Source: Hibiscus mutabilis | Lineage: Eukaryota > Streptophyta > Magnoliopsida > Malvales > Malvaceae | Direction: 5' to 3' | NCBI GenBank assembly: GCA_019671005.1 | Contig: CM033718.1 | Span: 26,602,014-26,666,013, forward strand | Length of the DNA stretch: 64,000 bases | Part shown: in pieces, positions 23,341 through 34,127 of the stretch | Numbering within the stretch: the stretch's first letter is position 1 | Layout: every line of letters starts with the position of its first letter | Notes under the pieces: model-generated | Told to the model about the DNA's origin: nothing | Database searches by the model: none | The model's input: the letters and a program-made list of their open reading frames with translations, nothing else | Translations under genes and position numbers: made by a program

Positions 23341-24663
23341 GTGTTTTAATGCTCATTTCTGACTCAAGAAGCATGGAAAGTTGTTTGCTGAATTAAGAGT
23401 TCAGTCAACCATTGTGTCCCGAATCAAAACACTCCAAGAATCTGATGAGGAGTTGCGAACTCTTATTGAAAAGATCAAGGATAAGATAGATCCTGACTTT
23501 GCTATGAACTCTGAAGGTTTGTTGTGTTTCTGAAATCGTGTCTGCGTCCCTGATGATGATGATCTTCGGGATAAAATCCTAAATGAAGCTCATTCGAGCC
23601 CATTTTCTATTCATCTTGGAGCTATTAAGATATATAAAGACCTGAAAGAATTGTACTGGTGGTCTGACATGAAAAATGAGATCACAGACTTTGTGGCTAG
23701 GTGCTTGACTTGCCAACGGGCTAAAACCGAGCACAAGATGCCTACGGTTCTCTTACAACCTATTGAACTTCCACAATGGAAATGGGAAGATATTACGATA
23801 GACTTCGTAAGTGGCTTTCCATTGACACCGGAGAAGCACGACGCCATTTGGGTCATTATAGATCGATTTACCAAATCTTTTCATTTTATTCCGATGAGAA
23901 TGGACTTCGGTTTGCCTAAGCTAGCTGAGTTATACATCCAGAAAATTATCCATTTTCAGGGAGTTCCTATGTCCATTATTTCTAATTGTGATCCACGCTT
24001 TGCATCCCAGTTTTGGAGAACCCTACAAGAGGCTTTGGGAACTCGAGTGCACTTAAGCACTGCTTTCCATCTTCATACCGATGGTCAATCCAAAAGGGTC
24101 ATTCAGGTAACCTTATATCTTTATTCGATTCGTGTGCATAAGTAACCCATATGAATTATGATTCTTCCTTGTAGATTCTGGAAGATATGCTCCGAGCCTG
24201 TGTTATTGACTTCAAGAATACGTGGGAGAAATCCTTGCCTTTGTTGGAATTTGCTTACAACAATAGCTACCAAGACTTGATTCAAATGGCACCATATAAG
24301 GCCCTTTAAAGGAGAAGATGTAGAACTCCTCTCTGTTAGACCGAGCTTTGCGAAGGCAAAGTGTTAGGCCTTGACTTACTTCGGGAAACTGAAGAAAGGG
24401 TGACCATCATCCGTGATCGGCTCAAAGCTACTTTTGACCGATAGAAAGCTTATGCTAATTTAAAAAGGAGAGACATTCAGTATGAGGTTGGTGAGAAAAC
24501 TTTCCTTAAAGTATCTCCATGGAAGAAGATCATTCGATTTGGCAGAAAGGGGAAACTATATCCTCGTTTCATTGGACCATTCGAAGTGATCGAGAAAGTT
24601 GGACCTGTTGCTTACCGATTATCTCTTCCTAAAGAACTAAGTCGAATTCATAATGTCTTCCAC
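23341..24663 (+). pseudogene. K2 integrase, with a candidate intron
   Basis: The HHCC zinc finger includes a His near 23590 and CLTCQRAK near 23710. The core (23651-24145) has Asp in ITIDFVSGFP (near 23800) and a second site reading SNCDPRFAS, where the family's catalytic Asp in SDRD/SDCD is changed to Asn (near 23984). The expected catalytic Glu in DGQSERVIQ reads Lys here (DGQSKRVIQ, near 24085). A 68-bp GT...AG segment (24107-24174) then interrupts the frame, which resumes as ILEDMLRAC. The C-terminal part continues to about 24663 (GPVAYRL-type and NVFHV motifs) with several stops. The enzyme would be inactive even if translated. Confidence 0.82.
24107..24174 (+). other. Candidate intron in K2 integrase
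   Basis: CAG/GTAACC donor and CCTTGTAG/ATT acceptor, 68 bp, T-rich, phase 0. Removing it joins VIQ directly to ILEDM, the order of uninterrupted gypsy integrases. K1 has a homologous 66-bp segment at the same codon (49227-49292), so it was inherited and is not a private insertion. Splicing is not shown. Confidence 0.55.
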
Positions 24664-24669
24664 GTGTAA

Positions 24670-24906
24670 ATGCTACGAAAGTACCGATTAGATCCATCAC
24701 ATGTGATCGAGCCAGAGTCTGTGGAAATTCAGTCTAATCTGACGTACGAGGAAGAACCTATACAGATCCTCACACGAGAAGTCAAGAGACATCGAAACAA
24801 GTTTGTGCCCCTAGTGAAAGTTTTGTTGAGAAGTTATTCGATGGAAGAAGCCACGTGGGAACCAGAAGAGATGATGCAGAGACAGTACCCCCATCTATTC
24901 AACTAA
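24670..24906 (+). pseudogene. K2 chromodomain (polyprotein C-terminus)
   Basis: The frame ends with a recognisable Tekay/Del-type chromodomain: EEEPIQILTREVKRHRNK, VPLVKVLLRSYSMEEATWEP, then QYPHLFN and TAA at 24904. Chromodomains of chromoviruses steer integration, probably by binding modified histones. It follows integrase and precedes the PPT by about 27 bp. The ATG at 24670 is internal; the piece belongs to the polyprotein. Confidence 0.85.
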
Positions 24907-24932
24907 AGTGAATATTTGAGGATAAATTTTCC

Positions 24933-24945
24933 TAAGGGGGGAGAG
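24933..24945 (+). other. K2 polypurine tract
   Basis: TAAGGGGGGAGAG directly before the 3' LTR (24947). It is the usual primer for plus-strand synthesis. Confidence 0.8.
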
Positions 24946-24946
24946 T

Positions 24947-27822
24947 TATCACATCCCTAAAACCGTCCTAGTTGGAATTTGGTTCTGGTGACCGGAAATT
25001 TTGTATTGAATATGCTCGGAACTGTAATCTTCTAATCCTTGAACCCAATTTGAACCAATAAAAGTTGTTGGACTTGATTTAAGTTGTGAGTACAATTTTG
25101 TAAGAAATTCAAAGTTGGAAATGTTGTTTTTAAGCTAGGAGTATCGGTACGGTGGGACTGGTATCAATATGGTTTTGGCTAGGGATATCGATACAGCAAG
25201 ACCTAAATCGGTACGTCCTAACTTCCATAACAAATTTACCCATTTTAGCATAGCCGTATCGATACGACCATAAGGTGTATCGATACAGACCTCTGCAGAA
25301 ATTTGTTTTGAATACTAAATCGAAAGAAAAGGGGTTAGGGTGATGACTCACCACCTAGCTTGCCCCTCCCACATGAAATACCTTAGAAAAGGCAAATAAT
25401 TGTCATCTAATTGACAATTGAAAGAAAGGAGGGAAAGATGATTGAATTGGGTTTAACAAACCCTCAAGGATAAGAAAGCTTTCTATTGGTCGTTAGGTAG
25501 GTGGAAGAATGATTAAGGGTGGCGTGTGGTTTTAAAATAAGAAACGAAGATTTCTCCCTTACCTTTGAATCCTTCAAAAGCTAAAATTCACCATTGCCAT
25601 CCAACAAGCAAGCACCGCCATTGTTGTCCTTAACCTCGAGCTAAGAAAGCACCTCGATTTAACTCTCAACCTTCGATCGATTTCAATACGTCATTTGAAA
25701 GCCTATAACTCAGTGAGTAAAACCCCTTTATCTATTCAACAATTCCTTTGATATTTGAAAAGTAATTTCAAGAATTAAGCCCTTGATTATTCAAGTCAAG
25801 CTCAGGAGTTAGTAGGTTAATTTCCTTATTCCGGTGTTGTCTACAAGCTTCGGTAAGCTTTAAAAATGTTTTCAGATCCTTAGTTTAAATTCTAAAGCAA
25901 TCCCTAATTTTGTGCTAGCTCAAGAAGCAGAGAGGAACCTCTCGCCATCTCCAACAAAAGCTAGGCATTAAGGGATCGTAATTTGGGGACCTTGAAAGCT
26001 TCAGAATCAAGGTGAGTGTAGTCGTGTCAAGGGATTGGTACAAAGCCATCTCGTTGCATTTGTTTTGTGTTATGATTGCATTTGTGTTTAAGGGCTCAAG
26101 TAGAGCAAGCATATATGGACTCTAACGGTAAGCACGGTAAGCTTCAATAATGTTTGACATATTTGTAAGTTCATGTGTGATCTTCGATTCATGCTTGTAT
26201 ATGGATTTTGATATAGTTGTACTATGATATGTTATGTGGAGCAAAAGCTCGATTTGCTGTCTGATATGATGTGATCTGAATGGTAAGAATTATGATGAAA
26301 TATGTGATCTTGGACATTATGGACATTGGATACAATTGGAATGGCATAGGGTTATTTGAGCTCACCAAGTAAGGGATTGGACTACGGTCTGGGGCTACAT
26401 CCTATATATATGGTGAAATAAGGATGGATTGTGTAAGGGACTATTCAGTGCTACGGCTCAAGGCTACAGTTGAAGGCTACGACCAAATTTTGATATATGT
26501 GGTGTACAGGGGAATCCGCGTATCCATTGGTTACCATGTCCAAGGAAATGATGTGTTATTATGATTTACAATTGCTATATGAAACCATGACTAATGGCTT
26601 GAATATGTTCTTATATGATTAATGCTATGTGAATTGTCGATGAAGCATCCCCATACGTCATTCATGTAGTTAATAAGTGCATTATTATGAATACCTCACT
26701 AGGCTATGTAAGCTTAACATTCATGTGTCTCATGCATTTCAGGATCTTAAAGAATTATGGCCTTCGATCGTGTGTTGCGGTTGCAAGTCACTCCTACAAG
26801 TCATATGTATGCTCATGTTTTGCCTTGAACTCCTAATAAGGTGGCATACGGTCTAAGCATGTTATGTATGTGCTTTTTGATATGTGTGTAATAGTCTAAT
26901 AGTACCTAAGTGTTGTATGTGGAAATTGACACGTTTTGGAATGTTTTAACTAGCTAAAATGAGCTTAAAATTACCAAAAGGTGAAAACTTGGTAAATGGA
27001 TTTAAAACACTCTAAAAGTTTTTATGCTATTAAAAATATGGATATTAGACTTACTGGTAAAATTTGGTTAGGTTCAGACATCGTTCAACAGGTTAATTCG
27101 AATAAAAACCAGATAAAATCTGTCATTACAGGGCAAGCGTATCAATACAGGTCAAGCTGTATTGGTACGACCTTGCATAATTGGACTTGATAAAACAGGG
27201 CGTACCAATACACATAGGGGGGTGTATCGATATGAAATTTGACAGTAAGGTTTAAAAAATAAATTGCATCGATACGGGCTATACGGAGTATCAAAACGGT
27301 CAACCCTAGTCAACAGGTATCGATACGGGTTTAGGTGTATCAATACGGGCACGTTACCTTCAAATCTGGGAAATGAAAATTTGGCTTAGTGTACGGATAC
27401 AACCCTAATTGTATCGATATGGAGTTAGTTGATTATGTTAAAAGACATAGAAACCTGTTTTATGAAGCTAAGAAAATAGTCACTAAAACTTGTATAGCCT
27501 AATTGGATAGGTAAAAGATCTCCGTTAGTGGCGAAAATTCGCAGGGTAATAATTGGTAAGTTTAATTGAAGATTGGTAAAAAGAAATTCCGACAAGTCCC
27601 TTAATTTGTAAATTTATGATTTAGTCCCTAAGTTCATAAAAGTTTAAAATTGACCCCAAATCGAGTAAGCTAATTATGACTTAGTTCGATAAGTCGTAAA
27701 AGAAGATTAAAAGACACGCTAAATTAGATTCCAATATTTGATCAAAGCCTCTGAACTCTGAACCCGTCTCCGATAGCATTATCTAACCCGATTTCCTACT
27801 AGGCCGGGAAGGGAGTGTTACA
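24947..27822 (+). mobile_element. K2 3' LTR
   Basis: 2876 bp. Starts TATCACATCCC (TG changed to TA) and ends GTGTTACA. Uninterrupted copy of the LTR that H split on the 5' side. It has two TATCGATAC-type clusters (25140-25300 and 27135-27425). It is followed at once by AGCTT and K1's LTR in opposite orientation. Confidence 0.92.
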
Positions 27823-30366
27823 AGCTTATTCAAATTGGGGTTAATTTTAAACTTTTTCAAACTTAGGGACTAAATTGTAAATTTTACAATTTAAGGGTTT
27901 TTATCAGAATTTCTTTTTACTAATCTTCAATTGAACTCATCCATTATTAGTCTGTGAAATCTCGTTATTAGCGGAGGTCATTTACCTGTCTGATTAGATC
28001 ATTTAAAGGTCATTTAAATCATGTATCAATATGCCATCACCTTTATCGATACAGGTTGACCGAGGTTGACCCATTTCGAGACACCCTAAGGCCGTATCAA
28101 TGTAATTTATCTCCCAGGTCTTACTGCCAAGATCCATACCGATACACCCCTTGAGTATCGATACGCCCAGTTTTACCAAGTCCAAATATGCAAGGTCGTA
28201 TCGACACAGATTCCATATGGTGTTTAGCTGATTTAACCCGTTGAACGATGCCCAAACTTTACCAAATTTTACCAACAAGTTTATAACTACTTAATCTACT
28301 ATTATGTCAGATATTAGGTCCAGTTGAATTCGTTTACTAAGATTTTACCTTTTAGTGCATTTAAGCCCAATTTTACTAATTTCTCTAATTTACAACCACA
28401 CCATACCCCATTTTTAGCACTTAGACTTTTTAGGGCCATTACATACATATCAAAATAGACCAATGTAACATGTCTAAACTTTATGCCACCCTACTAGGAG
28501 TTCAAAACAAAACGTGAGCATACATGTAATTGGTGGGAGTGACTTGCAACTTCAACAACACGATCAAGGCATAAATTATTTCAAGGTCCTGAAATGCATG
28601 AGACACACGGATGTTAGGTTTATATAGCCCAGTGAGGTAGTTATAACAAATGCGCAATAAGCTCCTTAATGGGATGAATGACATGTAAGCATGCTTGAAT
28701 GACAATATACACCGTTAAACATATATAGATCATACTCAAGCCAAGTATATTATGTTTTCATATGTTAAATGTAAAGCACAAATACATATCATTTCCTTGA
28801 ACATAGCAACCAATGGATACACGGATTCCCCTATACGCCACACATATCAGAAATAGGCCTTAGCCTTGAGCCGTAGCTCCAAAGTCCCTTACACAGTCCA
28901 ACCTTTTCTCCGTACATATAGGCCGTATCACAGACCATAGTCCAATCCCTTACTTAGTGAGCTCAAATAACCCTATGGCATGCCAATTGTATCCAATGTC
29001 CATAATTGTTCAAGGTTACACATATCATCATAAAACTCACCTTTGTGCCCTTAGGCCATATTGGATTGCAAATTGAGCCTTGGCTCCGAATATCATATCA
29101 TAACATGTTCATCTCAAATTTCATACATAACATAGTCAAATATCACACCTAAGTTCACATATAACATATTCAAATATGAAGGACTTACCATTGAATCCAC
29201 TTACATTTGCTCTACTTGAGCCCTTACCAAGATTCATGTTTCTAAGTACAAAACAAATGCAATCGGGATGGCACCTAGCCAATCCCATGACACAACTACA
29301 CTCACCTAGTACTCGGAGACTTCAAGGTTCACAGATAGCGATCCCCTTGTTGTTGGAAGAGTTCGGAATGGCCGATGGTGAAGATGACTTGTCTTCCCCC
29401 ACTTGAGCTAGTTCAAAATTAGAGGATTGCATTAGAATCAAAACTAAGGTTCCATAAACATTTTTCAAGCTTACCAAAGCTTGTAGACGACATCAAAATA
29501 AGGAAATCAACCATCTAACACATGGGCTTAGCCTGTACATTTAAGACTCAAATATTTAAATTAGACTCTAAGGATTGATGGAATCATTAAATTGACATAA
29601 AGGTTTTACTTACCCAATTACAAGCTTTCAATTGGCGTATTGAAATCAAGCAAAGATCAAAAATTGGATCGAGGTGTTTGCTTGAGCTTAAGGAGAAGGA
29701 TGACAATGGAGGTGTGTCCTTGGTTCCTTTAAAACAAAGGTGAGATTCGGTTTCGGGAGATTCAAAACAAATGAAGAAGGCTTTTTCCTTGTTCTTTTTA
29801 AGGTGACTAAAGCCTTAATCATTCTCCACCTCACCCTTAGCCAATGAGAAGCTTTCCCTTAGAAAAGGGTTTGCTTAACCCATTACTTAATACATTTTCT
29901 CAATCTTTCCCAAATTTTGACAATTGATGACCAATTGTCATTCTTTTCTGATCAATCACGTGGAGAAGTGGTAAGCTAGTAGGTGGCTTAGCCCTCTACT
30001 TTCAATCTTTACAAATTGGTCACAAAAATAATTTTTGACAAGGAACTATATCGATACACCTTATAGCCGTATCGATACAACTAGACTGAGTTGGGTACGT
30101 TAGTTAGAGACAGTTAGGCCGTACCGATACAGGCACTACCATATCGATATGCCTTGCCTAGATTCAGCATTTTCATTATTTTCAATGAAACCACTAACTT
30201 CCATTTCTTACAAAAAGGCCCAACAACTTCAATTAAGCCCAAATAACTTTCATTACTTCAAAATTGGGTACAAGATTCAACAATTACATTATCCAGGCAT
30301 AATCAGTAAAAAAATTTCTTATCATCATAACCTAATTCTGACTAGACCGATTTTTGGGGTGTGACA
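27823..30366 (-). mobile_element. K1 3' LTR, main part
   Basis: Matches 53420-56140 on the same strand, with about 38 differences in 420 bp in the stretch 28261-28690. It lacks roughly 140 bp present at 53615-53755. Ends GTGTGACA at 30366. TATCGATAC-type clusters lie at 28020-28215 and 30040-30160. Confidence 0.9.
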
Positions 30367-30560
30367 ATTCTCTTCCCCTTAAGAAAATTCGTCCTCAAAT
30401 TTTCACTCTAACTGAAAAGATGAGGATTTTGATTCTGCAACCTTTCCTCTGGCCCCCACGTTGCTTCTTCCACTGAGTGATTTCTTTAAAGGACTTTTAC
30501 TAGTGGCACAGGCTTGTTTCGATGTCTCTTGAATTCTCATGTGAGGATTTGCACTGGTTC
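30367..30560 (-). pseudogene. K1 chromodomain end and PPT
   Basis: The minus-strand purine tract (plus 30371-30383, TCTTCCCCTTAAG) abuts the LTR. Further in, the minus strand encodes ILTREFKRHRNK and a VEEATWGPEE-like end of the chromodomain, as in K2. O cut this domain at GGTTC (30556-30560); the rest of the same domain is at 48644-48700. A TAA interrupts the frame. Confidence 0.8.
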
Positions 30561-31350
30561 TGTAATCACTCATTTTTATCTGGTCTGTAAATACATATTA
30601 GTATAATTATTAGTACATTAGTGTTGCATGTATACATTGTATTATATTATATTATATGTTTATTATGTGCATGAGTGTTATTAATACGTGTGCATGTATA
30701 TTATAAACTATGTATGTATGCGTATTATCGGTATGCGTGTCACGCATGTATCTATAGTTAGTACGAGCGTATTTGTTTTTACGGATAATGTGTGTAGATG
30801 TTATGTTAATTATGTGTCTGATTATATATGTATGTATGCTAGTATGTTATATTAATTAATGTTTGCATAGGTATATACGTATGTATTATCGTATGTATAT
30901 TATTATTACTAATTGTTATAACTAATATTAATATTATTGGGCTAATATAAAATGAAATAAAAAAAACATATTAAACCCAAATAAATAAATTGCCAGTCCA
31001 AGTCCATTTACAAGTATAATATTATTACAAGGCCCGGTTGGCCCAAACCTAAACCCTATTTAATTCTAATTATTTTTGTGCAGATAACTATGGGCCGTTG
31101 GATCAAGATCTGATCCATCGGCCACGATCAAGCAAGGAACAAAATATCTGGCCGGCCGCGTGCACTACACGTCTGGACGCTTTGAGTGCCACGCGCGCGT
31201 GCGGTCCACGCGCGGACTCTTCGATATCCCACTCGTGCGTGAGCCCCACGTGCTATAACCCCTCGACTGCTGAGCCCCACGTGGCACGACCTGGAGCTGT
31301 TTCACCGATCGAGGTTTCATCTGGGCCGTTCGTCCTTCAAGCCAGCTCGA

Positions 31351-31376
31351 CCGTTAGATCAGATCTGATCTAACGG
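31351..31376. repeat. 26-bp perfect palindrome in O 5' LTR
   Basis: The sequence starting CCGTTAGATCAGA reads the same on both strands over 26 bp. It is unchanged in the 3' LTR (46560-46585). A second imperfect palindrome of similar theme (GGCCGTTGGATCA arm) lies at about 31092-31122. T3 has an 8-bp-arm version (CGTTGGAT/ATCCAACG) near 56890-56918. Confidence 0.8.
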
Positions 31377-31881
31377 CCGAGAATGCCTCTGGCCGAAGAC
31401 AGAACCCCCACACCGCCACCATGCTTCACCATGCCGATCTTCAACCACCGCGCTCAGACATGTCAAAACACAAGAAAAGAAATATTATGTCAGTAGCAGT
31501 CCAGATCTGAAATAGATATTATATTACTTGTACCAAACCAAAAGACAGGCATATATGTATGAAACAAAAATTTTGTAAAAGAAAAAAAGTGTTGTAATTG
31601 AAAGAAAAAATACAAAAAAACCAGTCTTCAATGGTAAAGTCTTCTCTTTTTTACTTTGTTGCATGCATACAAAAAAATATATACGTAGTAAATAAAAAAG
31701 GAGAGGTTGAGAGTCGTTACCATCGTCGTCTGTGGATCTCCCCTTTACCAGTAACAAGCCTCTTCGGCCTTCCCAGGCCGGATATGGTGAACTGAAAGAA
31801 GTGGGAGGGCCTTTTGGTTTTGTTTTGGGTTGAATACAAAAAAAGGGTTTGATTCGTTTCGTATTTCTTAGATCTAGGCTG

Positions 31882-31889
31882 TATAAAGG
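31882..31889 (+). promoter_or_regulatory. Possible TATA box of O LTR
   Basis: TATAAAGG, conserved in the 3' LTR (about 47072). Other AT-rich candidates exist upstream, so this choice is tentative. Confidence 0.3.
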
Positions 31890-33453
31890 CTTTTTCTCCG
31901 AATCCAAGTTCGGATTCGTGTCGAGGGTAAGGTAAGGGTTATTTTGGTGTATTTTTTGGGGCTCGCCGGCGCCGGTTAGCGGCGGAGAAGACGGCGGCCG
32001 GCCACCGGATTCTGGGTTCTTCAGGGGTGAGTTGAGAGAAAAAAAATGAAAGAATGGTTTGTTATAAAATTGAAAAATGAACGAAAGGGGGAAAAATTTG
32101 AGTCCGGCCAAAAAAGGGGGGATTTATAGGTGTTATTATTTTGTGAAATGGGTAAATTACGTAATAAATCCCCCCGGGTTTTCAATATTTTTGTTTCTGT
32201 CTTGCCGCATGGTATATTTACAATTCCAGTCCCCCTTATATTTCAAAATCTTGCAATCCAGCCCCTAAATTACACCGAATCAGTTTTTAAATGGTAAAAT
32301 TACCCCTTTAACCATCCCGCGTTTTTGAATTTTTCATTTCGGGTATGCCCCTTGGTCTAATTACAGTTTCAGTCCTTTCAAGTTTGGTCCTGTTTGCATT
32401 TTCGTCCTTAAATTGCATATTATTATCCTTTAATTTCTGCCACTGATGTTTATTTCTTTTAATTTCAGTCCTGTTTCCATGTAAATATTTATGTTCGTAT
32501 TATAATCGTGTATGCTGATGTAGTCTTTTGCCTTATTATATATCTCTCGTATATGCCTTGTATTTTTATGTTTACATGTATATGCGTGTTAAGTTCATGA
32601 TGATTATGTGTCTTTATGTATCGGTTCAGTTATTCGTATCATGTATATTGTGTTCTAGTCGGCTCGTACACAACATGTTTTGTATTTTAGTACATATTGT
32701 ATGTTTTCTTGGCTTTAGGTTACGTGTTAGTATATTTTCTTTTTATGTATAATATATTGCTTTATATGTGTTGAAATGTGTTTTATTTCTAATATGTATG
32801 TCTTCTTGAAATATATATTTTTGTCCATACATGTATTTATTCATGCCTTGTTGTTGTGACATGTTAAATTTGTTTTTATCTACTATTAAGCTTGATATGT
32901 ATATGTGTGTTTTAATTACGTATTTTATTTATGTTAGATTAGTATTCTGTTATGTGAATATTTACTGTCTTTAAATTATCTGCCATGTTTTATATTTTGC
33001 CACTAAGATTGCATATCGAGATATAAATTGTCAATGCGGTGCCCTTTTATCCGAGCGTAAACGGGGCTAGTATCAGGCGTAGTGATAGTGGTTGGGCGTT
33101 TATTCTCGGATAATGGGGCCCTTAAAATTTATTCGCAATTATGACCGAATTTTAAACTAATCGTCACTTTAATCTGGAAAATCTAATATTAATAAAGCGG
33201 TAATTATTAAAGTACCAATTTTGGGCGGTGTGGGGGTGCTAATCCTTCCCCATCCGTAACCGACTCCCGAACTCAATAATTTTTAAATCTCTGGTTTTAT
33301 GGTGTTCGGCCTACCTAAGTGGCCGGTGCCGACTCCAATTTTTAAAATGCAGTTTTTTTCTTAAACCCCATGGAATAAATATTTTATATCTGAAAAATCA
33401 CAAACACATTCGAAATCCACGTTTTTTTAGCGAAAAAGGGACATCGCTACAGA

Positions 33454-33471
33454 TGGCGACTCCGCTGGGGA
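33454..33471 (+). other. O primer binding site
   Basis: TGGCGACTCCGCTGGGGA, 2 bp after the LTR. Ogre/Tat-type site (tRNA-Arg as I recall). Confidence 0.8.
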
Positions 33472-34127
33472 TTATTTTTGTTTTTTTTCAAAAACAAATG
33501 AGAGTCAAGCTTTTAAAATAATTACCGCTTTACTAATATTGGAAATTCCGGGTTAAAGTGACTATTAAATTAACATTCGGTTATAATTGCGCGTTTATTT
33601 TAACGCATTTAAAATATGGCATATAAACCTTTTTAAGTGGGGGGAAAACGCTAATGCTTTCGTGGAGATATCGTTCTCCCATATGGGCCTAGCAAGTACC
33701 TTCGGGGCTCGAGTACCTTATGCTTTCGTAAGGATATCGTTCCTTCGTACGGGCATAAGCGAATGGGTCCCCCTGAATTGAACCCGGTTGAAAGGAGCCT
33801 ATAATGGGTGATGATCGGGGGCCTTGCTACTCTTAGTAGAGGACAACAAGGACAATTCGGGTACCTCCTAGAACCAAGACTGCATGTAGAGAATACATAG
33901 AAACCTACCCATTTAGAGCCATGCGGATAACCTTAGGTTTTAGACGGGATAAATAGGGTGTTTTGTGTGTTTATTCTGTTTAATTTTGTCCTTTTATTTA
34001 TATATTTATTAATTTTATCTGGTACTGACTTGTTTTCTTTTCGTTTTTGTTTTTTTCATACATCATACATTTGCATCACATAAAGGCACTGGATCAAGTG
34101 GTTTGCATGATCAGAAATTCTTTCACC
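33472..34127 (+). other. O 5' leader with conserved blocks and hairpins
   Basis: No gene. Blocks shared with the T3 leader are CCTAGCAAGTACCTTCGGG (33689), TATAATGGGTGA (33800), a GGGCCTT...ACCCTTAGTAG-like stretch, and AGCCATGCG..AAC (33920). A duplicated segment at 33655-33690 and 33720-33755 forms two small hairpins with a common TATCGT loop (stems 33664-33668/33675-33679 and 33730-33734/33741-33745). The conservation suggests RNA-level roles such as packaging or priming. Confidence 0.6.

Larger units (their letters stand above)
5826..27822 (+). mobile_element. K2: Tekay/Del-like chromovirus, plus strand, interrupted by H
   Basis: Starts TGTCACATCCC at 5826 and ends GTGTTACA at 27822, flanked by perfect AGCTT duplications (5821-5825, 27823-27827). 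Joining the flanks rebuilds K1's LTR text as seen at 53420. Internal order is primer site 20101, gag, protease, RT, RNase H, integrase with a small intron, chromodomain, PPT 24933, 3' LTR. Without H it is about 10.5 kb. It belongs to the same family as K1 but points the other way, so it landed in an LTR of its own kind. Confidence 0.93.
30561..33451 (+). mobile_element. O 5' LTR
   Basis: 2891 bp. Contains, in order, an ATGTAT-rich stretch, a GC-rich part with G-boxes (31247, 31278), a 26-bp perfect palindrome (31351-31376), a TATA candidate at 31882, a GC-rich stretch near 31970-32010, a 9-bp perfect inverted repeat (33047-33055/33105-33113), the conserved GCTAATCCTTCCCCATCCG block (about 33238), and a CCGGCC/GGCCGG-type hairpin near 33308. 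The frame 31098-31373 lies in the GC-rich U3 and is not supported as a gene. Confidence 0.93.

Noticed and set aside
31098..31373. ORFs in the GC-rich U3 of O (also 46235-46582 and 1484-1675)
   Set aside because: They lie upstream of the likely start of transcription, their frames are not kept between LTR types, and GC-rich stretches have few stops by chance.
31524..32111. 195-codon minus-strand ORF in the O 5' LTR
   Set aside because: The 3' LTR copy does not keep it open, and the sequence is the LTR leader read backwards.
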